Shown one piece after another: positions 1 through 9,657 of a stretch of 64,000 nucleotides of DNA; the first letter of the stretch is position 1; each line of letters begins with the position of its first letter. Source of the stretch: Rhodocyclaceae bacterium (lineage in GTDB: Bacteria; Pseudomonadota; Gammaproteobacteria; Burkholderiales; Rhodocyclaceae); contig JAVBXY010000012.1 of NCBI GenBank assembly GCA_030824275.1, forward strand, positions 1-64,000, written 5' to 3'. The notes below the pieces were generated by a model, which was not told the DNA's origin, searched no databases, and was given only the letters and a program-made list of their open reading frames with translations. Made by a program: the position numbers and the translations under genes.

Positions 1-175
1 GGTTCCCCGGTCGCCATGGGACTGCCTTCGATCTCGGCAAAACCCCACTTACATACTACCTTCAGCCCAGCAAGCACCTACACCTATCGGCTGTTTGGTT
101 TTTAAAGAACGTTGCTTCGAAACCGCTTTTTACTTCAATTTCTGCGGCTTCGTTGCGTGCTGCTAAGCAGCGAAG
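1..175 (-). ncRNA. rRNA operon leader (partial, 16S gene lies off the left edge)
   Basis: Read on the minus strand, the sequence downstream of the promoter at 183-210 contains GTTCTTTAAA (101-110), the boxA-like antitermination element usual in rRNA leaders. It is followed by CAGCCGATAGGTGTAGGTG, which closely resembles the leader found just before 16S rRNA in many betaproteobacteria. The 16S gene itself does not begin inside the window. No protein is supported here. Confidence 0.75.
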
Positions 176-182
176 AGGGCGC

Positions 183-210
183 ATTATAGGGAGACTTTTC
201 GCACCGTCAA
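183..210 (-). promoter_or_regulatory. rRNA operon P1-type promoter
   Basis: On the minus strand TTGACG (205-210) and a perfect TATAAT (183-188) are separated by 16 bp, followed by a GC-rich GCGCC discriminator. This is the layout of a strong stringently controlled rrn promoter. It fires away from tyrS, which is upstream on the same strand. Confidence 0.85.
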
Positions 211-220
211 CACCTTTGTG

Positions 221-243
221 AATCTTTTTTATCAAAAAGATTT
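221..243 (-). promoter_or_regulatory. A/T-only inverted repeat: UP-element-like and/or tyrS terminator
   Basis: AATCTTTTT and AAAAAGATT form an A/T-only inverted repeat directly after the tyrS stop and directly upstream of the rrn -35 box. The position fits an UP element for the rrn promoter. The hairpin with T runs could also weakly terminate tyrS. Which role applies cannot be decided from sequence. Confidence 0.45.
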
Positions 244-1430
244 CAGGCGAGCATGACACGCGCAAATTTGCGCTTGCCGACCTGCAAAACAACAATCTCA
301 CCACTCTTTAAAATCAAGGTTTTGTCGCTGACCTTTTCACCATTCAAGCGTACACCGCCGCCATCAATCATTCGTAGCGCTTCGGACGTACTGGCGACCA
401 GTTGAGCACTTTTCAGCACTTGCGCGATGGCTCCAGCGGCCACAGAACGCTCTGGCATGTCCTCCGGCAACGCACCTTTCTGGAATCGCAATTCCCAATC
501 GCTCAATGCATCGTCGGCATCTTTCGACGAATGGAAGCGCGCGACAATCTCCCGCGCCAACAATACCTTCACATCCCGTGGATTGCGGCCATCGGCGATC
601 TCTCGCTTCAGGCGCTGAATTTCGTCGCTCCCCTTGAACGAGAGCAGATCGAAGTATCGCCACATCAGCTCATCGGAAACTGACATCAGCTTGCCGAATA
701 TCTCTTTCGACGGTTCGGCGATACCGATATAGTTGCCAAGAGACTTGGACATTTTATTGACACCGTCCAGCCCTTCCAGCAAAGGCATCATCAATACGCA
801 TTGCGGCGATTGACCGTAGTGCTTCTGGAGCTCCCGGCCAACCAGCAGGTTGAATTTCTGATCCGTCCCGCCCAGTTCAACATCCGACTTCATGGCGACG
901 GAGTCGTAGCCCTGGCACAAGGGATACAGGAACTCGTGGATCGCAATGGGCAGGCCACCGGCATAGCGTTTTGAAAAGTCGTCTCGCTCCAGCATCCGGG
1001 CTACCGTGTGCTGCGCTGCCAGCTTGATCATGCCGGCAGCGCCGAGCGGCTCAAACCAGGTGGAGTTGAAGCACACCTCGGTTTTCTGTGGATCGAGAAT
1101 CTTGAATACCTGTTCGCGGTAAGTCTCGGCGTTGGCCAGAATCTGTTCCCGGGACAACGGTGGACGCGTGGCATTTTTGCCGGTAGGGTCGCCGATCATG
1201 CCGGTGAAGTCACCGATCAAAAACATGATGTGATGGCCGAGATCCTGAAAGTGGCGCATCTTGTTGATCAGCACGGTATGTCCAAGATGCAGGTCGGGCG
1301 CCGTAGGATCGAATCCGGCCTTGATACGTAGCGGCCGGCCGGTTTTGAGCTTATCGACAAGCTCGGATTCGATCAGCAGCTCGTCGGCACCGCGCTTGAT
1401 CAACGCCAGTTGGGAATCTGTATCGGCCAT
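243..1430 (-). CDS. tyrS: Tyrosyl-tRNA synthetase
   Basis: Charges tRNA-Tyr with tyrosine in the cytoplasm. The 395-residue protein has the class I HIGH-type motif HLGH at residues 48-51, the KMSKS motif (NKMSKSLGN) near residue 230 and a C-terminal S4 RNA-binding domain ([14 protein letters not shown]). Length and motifs fit the TyrZ-like branch of about 400 residues. The reading frame stays open upstream, but the start is placed at [14 protein letters not shown], where homology begins. It is divergent from the M23 peptidase gene, and upstream of an rRNA operon on the same strand, an order seen in other betaproteobacteria. Confidence 0.95.
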   Translation of the reverse strand: MADTDSQLALIKRGADELLIESELVDKLKTGRPLRIKAGFDPTAPDLHLGHTVLINKMRHFQDLGHHIMFLIGDFTGMIGDPTGKNATRPPLSREQILANAETYREQVFKILDPQKTEVCFNSTWFEPLGAAGMIKLAAQHTVARMLERDDFSKRYAGGLPIAIHEFLYPLCQGYDSVAMKSDVELGGTDQKFNLLVGRELQKHYGQSPQCVLMMPLLEGLDGVNKMSKSLGNYIGIAEPSKEIFGKLMSVSDELMWRYFDLLSFKGSDEIQRLKREIADGRNPRDVKVLLAREIVARFHSSKDADDALSDWELRFQKGALPEDMPERSVAAGAIAQVLKSAQLVASTSEALRMIDGGGVRLNGEKVSDKTLILKSGEIVVLQVGKRKFARVMLA

Positions 1431-1450
1431 AATGAAAGAAGCACCCGGAT

Positions 1451-1478
1451 TTGACGGATGGGGGATTTTTGCTACACT
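1451..1478 (+). promoter_or_regulatory. Sigma-70 promoter of the M23 peptidase-anmK unit
   Basis: TTGACG (1451-1456) and TACACT (1473-1478) are 16 bp apart in the divergent region after the tyrS start. A transcript would begin near 1485, so an ATG at 1432 cannot be the peptidase start. This supports the downstream TTG at 1510 or ATG at 1588. Confidence 0.6.
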
Positions 1479-1509
1479 CGCCGGACTTTCAGTCCCTCCG
1501 CCCATCCAA

Positions 1510-2862
1510 TTGCATAAAGAAAAGAGCGGGATTCTAGCGCAACTCCAATCCACCCTAGCCCATCGCCCCGGTACGTTCTGGGCGACCATGGGTGTCGCGG
1601 GGGTGTCCCTGTTTGGCATGGTTGCCGCCTTCGGCACAGTTGCAGAAGGTGCGGCTGTCGGTCTCTTTGCCCAGAAGCAAGTTGTCGAGTCGCTGCCTTT
1701 GCCCGCGACGCTGATGGCAGAACCATTGGAAGCGGAAGCAGCGGGCTTCTTGCACGAGGAGCGAGTACAGCGGGGCGACACCGTCGCTGAACTGCTGCAA
1801 CGCCTCGGCGTCAATGATCGGGAAGCCTTGGAATTCCTGCGTCAGAACGCATCGACCCAGCTCTTGTTCCGCCAATTGAGTCCGGGTAAGAATCTCACGG
1901 CCCGAACAACCCAGGAAGGGGGATTGCAGACCCTGGTCTTTCCTCTCAATGGCGGCAAAGACATGGCTCTGGTCGTCGAGCGGCAGGACAAGGGTTTTGC
2001 GGCCAAAGAACAGCCTCTGCAATTGGAAACCCAAGTCGTCATGAAGTCGGCTGAAGTTCGCCATTCGCTCTTCGGTGCCTCTGACGCTGCCGGCATTCCC
2101 GACTCTGTAGCAACGGCGTTGGCGGATATCTTTGGCGGCGATATCGACTTCCATCGTGACCTGCGTCGTGGCGACCGCTTTGCAGTGATTTACGAATCCA
2201 TTACCCATCTGGGACGCGCAGTCCGTAGCGGACGTATTCTGGCTGCCGAATTCACCAACAACGGCAAGACCTACCGTGCTGCCTGGTTTGCCGATCCGGT
2301 TGGTGGCGAAAACGCCGGCGGTTATTACACGGCGGACGGCAAGAGCATTCGCAAGGCCTTCCTGCGCTCGCCTCTCGAGTTTTCCCGCATCACCTCTGGT
2401 TTCACTACCGCCCGCTTCCATCCGGTTCTCCAGAAATGGCGGGCGCACAAAGGCATCGATTACGGTGCGCCCACAGGAACCCGTATCAAGGCCACAGGAG
2501 ATGGGGTGGTCGACTTTGTCGGGGTGAAGGGGGGGTATGGGAAAGTCGTCGTGCTCCGCCACCAGAGCCGTTACACGACGCTCTACGGACATCTGTCCGG
2601 CTTTGCTTCTGGTTTGCGCAAAGGGAATCGCGTCAATCAGGGCGACATCATCGGCTTTGTCGGAGCCACGGGCCTTGCCAGCGGCCCCCATCTGCACTAC
2701 GAATTCCGTATCGGCGATGTCCATCAGAATCCATTGGCCATTGCGCTGCCTAGCGCACCGCCACTGACAGCCCAGCAACTGGGGCGTTTCAAAGTTCAGA
2801 CCGAATCACATCTTGCCCGGCTTGACCTGATCCGCAGCCTCAACCTCGCCCAGGTCGACTGA
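1510..2862 (+). CDS. M23 family metallopeptidase (MepM/NlpD-like, envelope)
   Basis: Probable peptidoglycan endopeptidase, or regulator of one, anchored in the inner membrane with a periplasmic domain. One membrane segment ([19 protein letters not shown]) is followed by a LysM/OapA-like module ([15 protein letters not shown]), a linker and a complete LytM/M23 domain. Zinc ligands are visible as HKGIDYG near residue 312 and HLHYE near residue 393, so it looks catalytically intact. The start is uncertain: TTG at 1510 is in frame 25 nt after the predicted transcription start, ATG at 1588 is the alternative, and neither has a clear ribosome binding site. anmK follows after 1 nt, linking wall cleavage to anhydro-muropeptide recycling. 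Confidence 0.85.
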   Translation: MHKEKSGILAQLQSTLAHRPGTFWATMGVAGVSLFGMVAAFGTVAEGAAVGLFAQKQVVESLPLPATLMAEPLEAEAAGFLHEERVQRGDTVAELLQRLGVNDREALEFLRQNASTQLLFRQLSPGKNLTARTTQEGGLQTLVFPLNGGKDMALVVERQDKGFAAKEQPLQLETQVVMKSAEVRHSLFGASDAAGIPDSVATALADIFGGDIDFHRDLRRGDRFAVIYESITHLGRAVRSGRILAAEFTNNGKTYRAAWFADPVGGENAGGYYTADGKSIRKAFLRSPLEFSRITSGFTTARFHPVLQKWRAHKGIDYGAPTGTRIKATGDGVVDFVGVKGGYGKVVVLRHQSRYTTLYGHLSGFASGLRKGNRVNQGDIIGFVGATGLASGPHLHYEFRIGDVHQNPLAIALPSAPPLTAQQLGRFKVQTESHLARLDLIRSLNLAQVD

Positions 2863-2863
2863 T

Positions 2864-3955
2864 ATGCCAGCGCTGTACGTCGGACTGATGTCCGGCACCA
2901 GCCTGGATGGCGTCGATACAGTGTTGGTGGATTTCGCCAGCGAATCGCCAAATACACTCGCCACTCTCTGGCAGCCCTATCCGGACAGCCTACGGCAGCA
3001 AGCCCTTGCCTTGCAAGCGCCTCGCCTGAATGAAATTCACGATGCTGCGCTCCTGGCCAATCTGCTCGCCCGCATCTATGGTGATGCAGTTCTGGCATTG
3101 CTCGCCAAGGCCGATGTCCCATCCAGTGAAATCGCCGCCATCGGCTGTCATGGACAAACGATTCGGCATCAACCGGCCAGCGGCTATACCATCCAACTTA
3201 ACAATCCGGCGCTACTGGCGGAGCTGACCGGGATATCCGTTATTGCCGACTTCCGCAGTCGGGATATTGCAGCCGGTGGCCAGGGTGCCCCTCTTGTCCC
3301 GGCCTTTCATGCGTCGGTATTTGGTAATCCGCATAGCAGGCGAACCATCCTCAATCTGGGAGGGATCGCCAATCTGACGACCCTGATTCCCGGGCAGGCA
3401 GTGACCGGCTTCGATTGCGGGCCGGGCAATCTGCTGATGGACGCATGGATCGAACAAAACCAAGGGCATCGCCACGACGAAGATGGTCGCTGGGCGGCCA
3501 GCGGGCAAACTCTCCCCGCACTGCTCGACAGCCTGCTCGCTGATCCATTCTTTGCGGCAAATCCTCCCAAAAGCTGTGGCCGGGATGAATTCAATCTGTC
3601 ATGGCTAGCGCAACATTTGGCAGGAAGCGAACGTACGGAGGACGTCCAGGCCACGCTGCTGGAATTCACTGCCATCACCGTTACGCAAGCCATTACCCGC
3701 TGGTGCAGCAATCCGGAAGAGGTTTTTGTTTGCGGCGGCGGCGCCCATAACGGCGCGCTGATGGCAAGACTCGGACAATTGCTCATCAATTGCCGTGTCG
3801 CCAGCACCGACTTTTTGAGTTTGTCGCCCGACTGGGTAGAGGCCGTTGCCTTCGCCTGGTTGGCGAGGCAAACCCTGAACGGCAAAACAGGGAACCTCCC
3901 CGAAGTGACAGGCGCCAGCGGCGCCCGCATCCTCGGGGCGATCTACCCGGCCTGA
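2864..3955 (+). CDS. anmK: Anhydro-N-acetylmuramic acid kinase
   Basis: Phosphorylates and opens 1,6-anhydroMurNAc released during peptidoglycan turnover, giving MurNAc-6-phosphate for recycling. The 363-residue protein has the ASKHA-type ATP-binding start GLMSGTSLDGVD, GCHGQTIRH, LNLGGIANLT and the C-terminal EAVAFAWLA, all typical of AnmK. It starts 1 nt after the peptidase stop and is almost certainly cotranscribed. A copy of the 26-bp dispersed repeat lies antisense in the gene and encodes RVASTDF. STD is commonly found at this position in the family, so that copy may overlap native sequence. Confidence 0.95.
   Translation: MPALYVGLMSGTSLDGVDTVLVDFASESPNTLATLWQPYPDSLRQQALALQAPRLNEIHDAALLANLLARIYGDAVLALLAKADVPSSEIAAIGCHGQTIRHQPASGYTIQLNNPALLAELTGISVIADFRSRDIAAGGQGAPLVPAFHASVFGNPHSRRTILNLGGIANLTTLIPGQAVTGFDCGPGNLLMDAWIEQNQGHRHDEDGRWAASGQTLPALLDSLLADPFFAANPPKSCGRDEFNLSWLAQHLAGSERTEDVQATLLEFTAITVTQAITRWCSNPEEVFVCGGGAHNGALMARLGQLLINCRVASTDFLSLSPDWVEAVAFAWLARQTLNGKTGNLPEVTGASGARILGAIYPA
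3790..3815 (-). repeat. Dispersed 26-bp repeat, copy 1 (in anmK, antisense)
   Basis: Minus strand reads AAAAGTCGGTGCTGG then CGACACGGCAA. Matches the family consensus except for T in GGTGC and the last two bases. Read antisense by anmK as RVASTDF. Confidence 0.85.
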
Positions 3956-3971
3956 GACCGGGATCAGCGGA

Positions 3972-4322
3972 TCAGGCGGAGAACGACGAGCCGCAACCGC
4001 AAGTGCTGGTAGCGTTCGGGTTCTTGATCACGAACTGCGAGCCTTCGAGGCCTTCGGTGTAATCGATCTCAGCGCCAACCAGATACTGATAGCTCATCGG
4101 ATCAATCAACAGGGTCACGCCGTCCTTCACCATGGCGGTGTCGTCTTCATTGGCGACTTCGTCGAAGGTAAAGCCGTACTGGAAGCCGGAGCAGCCGCCG
4201 CCGGTCACGAAAACCCGCAGCTTGAGATCCGGGTTGCCTTCTTCGACGATCAATTCCTTGACCTTGTTCGCCGCGCTATCGGTGAAATTGAACGGGGTCG
4301 GCATTTCGGTGGGTGCGTTCAT
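3972..4322 (-). CDS. erpA: Iron-sulfur cluster insertion protein ErpA
   Basis: A-type carrier that delivers [4Fe-4S] or [2Fe-2S] clusters to apoproteins. The 116-residue length fits the family, and the three conserved cysteines are visible: [11 protein letters not shown] in the middle and CGCGSSF at the C-terminus. It converges with anmK with only 16 bp between stops. It lies 75 bp downstream of the bactofilin gene on the same strand. Confidence 0.95.
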   Translation of the reverse strand: MNAPTEMPTPFNFTDSAANKVKELIVEEGNPDLKLRVFVTGGGCSGFQYGFTFDEVANEDDTAMVKDGVTLLIDPMSYQYLVGAEIDYTEGLEGSQFVIKNPNATSTCGCGSSFSA

Positions 4323-4397
4323 GGTGTTCTCCTGTTGGGTGTCCCGGGGTAGGGCAGTAGATATGTCTTGAAATTATGGTTTCAACGGCAGGGCAGG

Positions 4398-4799
4398 TCA
4401 ATTACTTGCAGCAAGCTTCAATTCAACGGACTTTGCGGGCATTCCCTGATGCACAAGACGGCCTTGAACCACAGCGCCAAGGTGCATTTCCACAGTGCTG
4501 TACTCTACATCCCCTGTGACCCGGGCGCGAGCCTGGAGTTCGAGAAATTCGCTGGCATGCACCGGGCCAATCACGGTGCCGTTGATCACCAGGTGGGAAA
4601 CAGAAATTTCACCCTCGATACGGGCATGTTCGCTGATCACCAAGGTGGTCGGCTGATCAGCCGCACCACGGACATTTCCCTTGATTTCGCCATCGACACG
4701 CAGACCGCCGGTGAAGGTCACATCCCCCGCAAGGGCAGTTCCCGCGCCAATCAGACTATCGATACGGCCCTGTGGTTTGACGGATTTCTTGCCGAACAT
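4398..4799 (-). CDS. Bactofilin (polymer-forming cytoskeletal protein)
   Basis: Self-assembling beta-helical cytoskeletal protein of 133 residues. The core has the repeating glycine-rich turns typical of the DUF583 family (IGAGTALAGDVTFTGGLRVDG, EIKGNV, LVISEHARIEGEI, HLVINGTVIGPV), with short polar tails. It probably forms membrane-associated filaments involved in cell shape or wall enzyme placement. It sits between erpA and a membrane coiled-coil gene, and the spacing of 28 bp to the upstream gene suggests an operon with it and argC. Confidence 0.9.
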   Translation of the reverse strand: MFGKKSVKPQGRIDSLIGAGTALAGDVTFTGGLRVDGEIKGNVRGAADQPTTLVISEHARIEGEISVSHLVINGTVIGPVHASEFLELQARARVTGDVEYSTVEMHLGAVVQGRLVHQGMPAKSVELKLAASN

Positions 4800-4827
4800 G
4801 GAAACGTCTCCTTATCTTGACTCCGGG

Positions 4828-5598
4828 TCAGAGAGTCACATTCTGAGTAGCCTTGACGACACCATCCTGTATCAGACGGGCCTCAATTCGCTGGATCTGG
4901 GTTCCCGCCGCGACATTGAACGTACCTTCCAGCCGCCGAAAATAGCGGAAACTGACTTGAAACTGGCTCGCACCTGGGTCACCGGCAACGGGGATTTGCA
5001 TCATAGCAGTCTCCTTGCCTCGCTGCACGGTTGCGACAAACTGGAGCATCCCTTTGAATTCTTTGTCCTTTTTATCTCCGGTCTGAGCCAACAGCAAACG
5101 ATAGCGATACTGCCCTCCCGAGCCCACCGGAGCAATCTGGAGTCGGCTGATGGCCAGCCCGAATTCGCCCGCCTGTCCTCCCGCCAGATTCTCGAACATG
5201 GCCAGATCAGCTTTGAGGCGGATGTTCTCCTCCTCCAGCGTCTTGATCTGGCCGGAAAGCATTTCCTGTGTTGTGCTCTCTATACGCAAGCGACTTTCGC
5301 TGGCATTCGCCACGGTACGCGCTGACTCCAGCTCCGACTGGAGTTGGGCCAGGCGCTTTTGCATCGAATCGATCTCCTGGACGCTTTCGCTCTGCTCGAA
5401 TCCCGCAAAGCGCCGGCCGGCGTCATAAATCCAGCCCGCCAGCGCCAGGGATGCCGCAGCCAACACGATCACCGACGATGCACGCCAGTACCATGGGACG
5501 TGAGTACGCACTGCCACCCGAGGGGCTGAAATACCGAAGCGGCCGCGTAGCCGCCTCAGCGTCAGGGCAAGACGGGAACTAGCGAGAGTCCGGCGCAT
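4828..5598 (-). CDS. Membrane-anchored coiled-coil protein (DUF6776-like)
   Basis: Function unknown. The 256-residue protein has a basic N-terminus, one membrane segment ([21 protein letters not shown]), a heptad-rich coiled coil of about 90 residues ([17 protein letters not shown] onward) and a C-terminal beta-rich domain. It resembles the DUF6776 proteins found between argC and a bactofilin gene in betaproteobacteria. The assigned start overlaps the end of argC by 37 nt, and no later in-frame ATG precedes the membrane segment. A role with the bactofilin in envelope organisation is inferred from position only. Confidence 0.75.
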   Translation of the reverse strand: MRRTLASSRLALTLRRLRGRFGISAPRVAVRTHVPWYWRASSVIVLAAASLALAGWIYDAGRRFAGFEQSESVQEIDSMQKRLAQLQSELESARTVANASESRLRIESTTQEMLSGQIKTLEEENIRLKADLAMFENLAGGQAGEFGLAISRLQIAPVGSGGQYRYRLLLAQTGDKKDKEFKGMLQFVATVQRGKETAMMQIPVAGDPGASQFQVSFRYFRRLEGTFNVAAGTQIQRIEARLIQDGVVKATQNVTL

Positions 5599-6590
5599 TC
5601 GTCGAATCCGAACATGATGTTCATGTTCTGTACTGCTTGGCCAGCAGCACCCTTGACCAGATTGTCGATGACCGAAAGCACCACCAGCGTGTCGCCGCCC
5701 TGCGGCCGATGGATGGCAATCCGGCAGGTATTGGCGGCCCGCACGGAACGGGTTTCAGGATGGGACTTGGGCGGTAACACATCAACGAAGGGTTCGTTGG
5801 CGTAACGTTCCTCGAACATGGCCTGGAAATCCGCCTCCCGCGTAATGCGGGCGTAGAGCGTTGCATGTATGCCACGGATCATCGGCGTCAGATGGGGAAC
5901 GAAGGTCAGTCCAACCTCTCTTCCAGCGGCAAGGGACAGGCCCTGGCGTATTTCCGGCAGATGGCGATGGCCGGGCACCCCATACGCCTTGAAGTTGTCG
6001 GCCGCCTCCGAAAACAGGCTATGGACCTCCGCCTTACGACCCGCACCGGACACTCCGGACTTGGCATCCGCAATCAGAGAGGTCGTATCGACGCAGCCAT
6101 TTTCGATCAAGGGCAGGAAGCCCAGTTGGGTCGCCGTGGGATAGCAACCCGGATTGGCGATCAGCCGTGCGCTGCGAATCTTCTCGCGATTGACTTCCGG
6201 CAAGCCGTAAACCGCCTCCGCGACCAGATCCGGGCTGGCGTGGCTCATGCCGTACCATTTTTCCCAAACAGCAATGTCCTTGATGCGGAAATCGGCCGCC
6301 AGATCGATCACCCGGACGCCGGACGCCAGCAAGGCTTCCGCCTGCTGCATGGCGATACCGTTGGGCGTGGCGAAGAAAACCACGTCGCAATCACCGAGAG
6401 GCGCATCCTTCGGATCACTGAAGTCGAGTTTGACGTAGCCGCGCAGGCTGGGAAACATGCCGGCCACCGCCGCGCCCGCCTCGCCTCGCGACGTAATGGC
6501 CACCAACTCCACCTCTGGATGGAGTGCCAGCAAACGCAGGAGTTCGACCCCTGTGTAACCCGTGCCGCCAACGATACCGACCTTGATCAT
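5562..6590 (-). CDS. argC: N-acetyl-gamma-glutamyl-phosphate reductase
   Basis: Third step of arginine synthesis: NADPH-dependent reduction of N-acetylglutamyl phosphate to the semialdehyde. The 342 residues include the N-terminal nucleotide-binding [17 protein letters not shown], the catalytic cysteine in NPGCYPTA and the active-site region GHRHLPEI. It lies downstream of rpsI, separated from it by a strong terminator. Its 3' end overlaps the coiled-coil gene, suggesting translational coupling. Confidence 0.95.
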   Translation of the reverse strand: MIKVGIVGGTGYTGVELLRLLALHPEVELVAITSRGEAGAAVAGMFPSLRGYVKLDFSDPKDAPLGDCDVVFFATPNGIAMQQAEALLASGVRVIDLAADFRIKDIAVWEKWYGMSHASPDLVAEAVYGLPEVNREKIRSARLIANPGCYPTATQLGFLPLIENGCVDTTSLIADAKSGVSGAGRKAEVHSLFSEAADNFKAYGVPGHRHLPEIRQGLSLAAGREVGLTFVPHLTPMIRGIHATLYARITREADFQAMFEERYANEPFVDVLPPKSHPETRSVRAANTCRIAIHRPQGGDTLVVLSVIDNLVKGAAGQAVQNMNIMFGFDECAGLSLVPVLP

Positions 6591-6634
6591 GCGTTTCCTC
6601 CTGCCGTGCGAAGAAGAATGGTAACAGAGACGAA

Positions 6635-6656
6635 AAAGCCGCCCGAAGGCGGCTTT
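6635..6656 (-). terminator. Rho-independent terminator of rplM-rpsI
   Basis: AAAGCCGCC, loop CGAA, GGCGGCTTT forms a 9-bp stem. The minus strand continues with TTTTTC, so it works downstream of rpsI, 24 bp past its stop. The plus strand also has a CTTT tail. Confidence 0.85.
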
Positions 6657-6679
6657 CTTTCCCGACTGCGGGGAAGCGA

Positions 6680-7072
6680 TTAACGCTTCGAGAACTGCTT
6701 CCGGCGACGGGCCTTGCGCAGACCGACTTTCTTGCGCTCGACTTCGCGGGCATCGCGAGTCACGAAACCAGCACTGGAGAGAGCGGGCTTCAGGGTCGCA
6801 TCATATTCGATCAGAGCGCGGGTGATGCCATGGCGCACGGCGCCGGCCTGGCCAGATTCGCCACCACCGGAAACATTGACCAGAATATCGAAGGTCGCCG
6901 TGTGCTGGGTCAGTTCAAGAGGCTGACGCACGACCATACGGCCGGTTTCGCGCGAGAAGAACTCGTCCACCGGCTTGTCGTTGACCACGAACTTGCCGCT
7001 ACCGGCACGGAGGAAGACGCGGGCGGTCGCGGACTTGCGACGGCCGGTGCCATAGTATTGGGTGACTGCCAT
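6680..7072 (-). CDS. rpsI: Small ribosomal subunit protein uS9
   Basis: 30S ribosomal protein S9, 130 residues, the usual length. The family start ([17 protein letters not shown]) and the basic C-terminal tail ending [12 protein letters not shown], which reaches towards the P-site tRNA, are both present. It follows rplM by 9 bp, the conserved rplM-rpsI operon. Confidence 0.98.
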   Translation of the reverse strand: MAVTQYYGTGRRKSATARVFLRAGSGKFVVNDKPVDEFFSRETGRMVVRQPLELTQHTATFDILVNVSGGGESGQAGAVRHGITRALIEYDATLKPALSSAGFVTRDAREVERKKVGLRKARRRKQFSKR

Positions 7073-7081
7073 GACTGCTCC

Positions 7082-7510
7082 TTAGATTTCCAGCGCCTTG
7101 GGCTGCTGGGCGGCGTGCGGATGGGCGGCGCCGGCGTAGCACTTCATCTTCTTCAGCATTGCGTAGCCCAGCGGGCCCTTCGGCAACATGCCCTTGACCG
7201 CCTTCTCGAGGATGCGACCGGGGAAACGCTGCTGGAGCTTGATGAAGTTGGTTTCGTAGATACCGCCGGGGTAACCCGTGTGGCGGAAATACTTCTTGTC
7301 CTGGGCCTTGTTGCCGGTCACCTTCAGCTTGTCCACGTTAACGACGACGATGAAATCACCGGTATCGACGTGGGGGGTGTAGATGGCCTTGTGCTTGCCA
7401 CGCAGGCGACGAGCGATCTCGGCAGCCAGGCGACCCAGCACCTTGTCCGAGGCATCGACGACAAACCAGTCGTGCTGGACTTCATGCGGCTTGGCGGAAA
7501 ATGTCTTCAT
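7082..7510 (-). CDS. rplM: Large ribosomal subunit protein uL13
   Basis: 50S ribosomal protein L13, 142 residues, an early assembly protein. Family motifs are clear: [19 protein letters not shown] near the start, then GDFIVVVN and [11 protein letters not shown]. First gene of the rplM-rpsI operon, preceded by a long leader and a good promoter. Confidence 0.98.
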   Translation of the reverse strand: MKTFSAKPHEVQHDWFVVDASDKVLGRLAAEIARRLRGKHKAIYTPHVDTGDFIVVVNVDKLKVTGNKAQDKKYFRHTGYPGGIYETNFIKLQQRFPGRILEKAVKGMLPKGPLGYAMLKKMKCYAGAAHPHAAQQPKALEI

Positions 7511-7599
7511 TGTTTTGTCCTTGCTTGCTTCGTACTCTGCGTGCGTCCAAGCGGCTTTCGGCTAAGAATTCAACCGGCCTGCCAGACGGAAAGCCGAGC

Positions 7600-7629
7600 A
7601 TTCTATCCAATGGAAAAGGCGCCTGTCAA
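7600..7629 (-). promoter_or_regulatory. Promoter of rplM-rpsI
   Basis: Minus strand TTGACA (7624-7629) and TAGAAT (7600-7605) with an 18-bp spacer. This gives a leader of about 80 nt before rplM, long enough for ribosomal-protein autoregulation, although no specific structure was recognised. Confidence 0.7.
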
Positions 7630-7653
7630 ACCTCTTTTTATATCAAAGGAAAA

Positions 7654-8754
7654 TCAGGCTTCCTGCATCATCCGCCAATACTGGTATTTCATCATCCCGG
7701 CAGCACCGGCAACGATGGCCACCAGGGTCAGCAAAGAGCCCACGGCCAGGGTCGAAACGCCGGTAATTGCCTGACCGACCGTGCAGCCCATGGACAGCAC
7801 ACCGCCGATGCCCATGAGCACAGCGCCCACCGCGTGATTGCCGAAATCCTTGGCATCGACGAACCACTCGACCCGGAAACCGCGCGTCACGACGGCGTAG
7901 ATGAACGAGCCAACGATCACCCCGATCAGAGCAACGATGCCGAAGTTGATCAGCGAGGTATCGGCCGGATTCATCACATAACGGGCCAGATCGCCCATCG
8001 GGCTGATGAAGGTGAAGGACTGGGTTTCCACCCGCAGCGGCTTCACATCGGCAAAGTCGGCGAATTCCTTCCAGGCGGTGCCCATGGAGCCGCCGGTGAC
8101 GTACCAGCCAACGATGACCGCTGCGCCAATCACCACGCCACCGAGGATATTGTCAAAGTTGCCGCGAAAATCGCGGGAGGCGAAGGCGAAGCCCAGCAGA
8201 GCGACAGCCAGCGCCACTCCGACACCCGTATTGCCGAGCCCGGTGAGATCGCCCAGAGCCTGGCTGGTCTTGCCGCTGGCACCCAGATTGATGGTGCTCG
8301 CCGAAATCCAGCTATTGAATACGGTGTTGTAGAAATCAGTCCACAACATCGCATAGGCGCAGGCCGAGGCGATGACCAGCACGACAATGGACTTCAGGTT
8401 GCCGCCGCCGATACGGATCAGGGTCTTGTTGCCGCAACCCGACGCCAAGGTCATGCCGATACCGAACATCAGGCCGCCGAGTACATAGCGCAGCCAAGCC
8501 AGATTGGGTGTGCGGTAAGGCGGAAAGGTGCTGGTGCCGATGACCACCTTGCCCGACGCTTCCAGCGCGGCGACGCCGAGAACGGCCACCGCAATGGCGA
8601 GAAACCAGGCCCGCAGGCGGCCGGTGTCGCCCATATTGACCCAGTCCGATACTGCGCCCATGGTGCAGAAGTTGGTCTTGTTGGCCACGGCACCCATGAT
8701 GATGGCGGTGACGAAAACGATGCTCAGAACCTGATAGTGGATGGTGAATTCCAT
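7654..8754 (-). CDS. YeeE/YedE family membrane transporter (thiosulfate/sulfur-type)
   Basis: Polytopic inner-membrane protein of 366 residues with about nine hydrophobic segments. Cysteines in conserved small-residue contexts are seen at NKTNFCTMGAV, ASGCGNKTLIR and SMGCTVGQAITG. Such cysteines carry thiosulfate through the channel in TsuA-type members. Import of thiosulfate or a related sulfur or selenium species is therefore likely, but the substrate is not proven. A good ribosome site (GGAGACACGC) precedes the ATG. No sulfurtransferase or TusA gene adjoins it, so partner genes must be elsewhere. Confidence 0.85.
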   Translation of the reverse strand: MEFTIHYQVLSIVFVTAIIMGAVANKTNFCTMGAVSDWVNMGDTGRLRAWFLAIAVAVLGVAALEASGKVVIGTSTFPPYRTPNLAWLRYVLGGLMFGIGMTLASGCGNKTLIRIGGGNLKSIVVLVIASACAYAMLWTDFYNTVFNSWISASTINLGASGKTSQALGDLTGLGNTGVGVALAVALLGFAFASRDFRGNFDNILGGVVIGAAVIVGWYVTGGSMGTAWKEFADFADVKPLRVETQSFTFISPMGDLARYVMNPADTSLINFGIVALIGVIVGSFIYAVVTRGFRVEWFVDAKDFGNHAVGAVLMGIGGVLSMGCTVGQAITGVSTLAVGSLLTLVAIVAGAAGMMKYQYWRMMQEA

Positions 8755-8872
8755 GCGTGTCTCCTATGTGCGGGCCGCTTGTAGGCTTTCTGCTGGCCCT
8801 CGCAAGAACGGCAATTCTACGGATGCCGTCAGCGCCGCCGGATCAGTCTTCTTTGCCCGGCAATAATCCCAT

Positions 8873-9553
8873 TCAATTGCTGGCCAGGTAGTGCGTCGGG
8901 TCGGTAACCCCTGCCGCGGCAAAGCCTTCGGAGCGTAGCCGGCAGGAATCGCAGACGCCGCAGGCGCGCCCGCTTTCATCGGCCTGATAGCAGGAAACCG
9001 TAAGGCCGTAGTCGACGCCCAGGCGTTGGCCTTCGGCAATGATGCGGGCCTTTGAGAGATCGATCAGCGGCGCATGCACCGTCAACGCATGCCCCTCGAC
9101 ACCGGCCTTGGTAGCCAGGTTGGCCAGGGTTTCGAAGGCGCGGATGAACTCCGGCCGGCAATCCGGATAACCGGAGTAATCGACAGCATTGACACCGACG
9201 AAGATATCCCGCGCACCCAACACCTCGGCCCAGGCCAGCGCCAGTGAGAGCATGATGGTGTTGCGCGCCGGCACATAGGTCACAGGGATACCCGGCTGCA
9301 CACCGGCCACGGGTAAGGCAATCGATGTATCGGTCAGCGCCGAGCCGCCGAACTGGGAAAGATCCATGTGCAGGACGCGATGAGCGGACGCACCGAGATG
9401 CCGCGCAACACGGTCGGCCGCAAGCAATTCGGCACTGTGGCGTTGGCCGTAATCCACCGACAGGCAATAGCAGGTGAAGCCCTGTTCACGGGCAATGGCA
9501 AGGACGGTGGCGGAATCGAGGCCGCCGGAAAGGAGGACGACTGCGGGTTTCAT
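8873..9553 (-). CDS. queC: 7-cyano-7-deazaguanine synthase (preQ0 synthase)
   Basis: ATP-dependent conversion of carboxy-deazaguanine to preQ0 in queuosine biosynthesis. The 226-residue protein opens with the PP-loop [11 protein letters not shown] and ends with the zinc-binding set CYQ, CGVCDSC typical of QueC. The frame remains open upstream, but [11 protein letters not shown] is the family start. Divergent from miaB, so two tRNA anticodon-loop modification genes share one intergenic region. Confidence 0.95.
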   Translation of the reverse strand: MKPAVVLLSGGLDSATVLAIAREQGFTCYCLSVDYGQRHSAELLAADRVARHLGASAHRVLHMDLSQFGGSALTDTSIALPVAGVQPGIPVTYVPARNTIMLSLALAWAEVLGARDIFVGVNAVDYSGYPDCRPEFIRAFETLANLATKAGVEGHALTVHAPLIDLSKARIIAEGQRLGVDYGLTVSCYQADESGRACGVCDSCRLRSEGFAAAGVTDPTHYLASN

Positions 9554-9622
9554 GGCCGCGATGGTAGCAGGGGAGAACAGGGTGACCAAATCGGCGCGGG
9601 GTGGGCGCGAAGTGGCCTGTCC

Positions 9623-9628
9623 TATAAT
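9623..9628 (+). promoter_or_regulatory. Probable -10 element of miaB
   Basis: A perfect TATAAT 30 bp before the miaB ATG in the queC-miaB divergent region. No convincing -35 was found at 16-18 bp, so the promoter may rely on an activator or on the -10 alone. Confidence 0.35.
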
Positions 9629-9657
9629 TGAGCCTCCCAACCGCGACAAATCCAACA

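Noticed and set aside
1555..2778. Long minus-strand ORF opposite the M23 peptidase gene
   Set aside because: Antisense shadow in GC-rich sequence with no recognisable domain; the plus strand has the M23 motifs. The same holds for the other long antisense ORFs.
8053..8066. AAAGTCGGCGAA in the YedE gene as a repeat fragment
   Set aside because: Only ten matching bases; expected by chance in a GC-rich genome.
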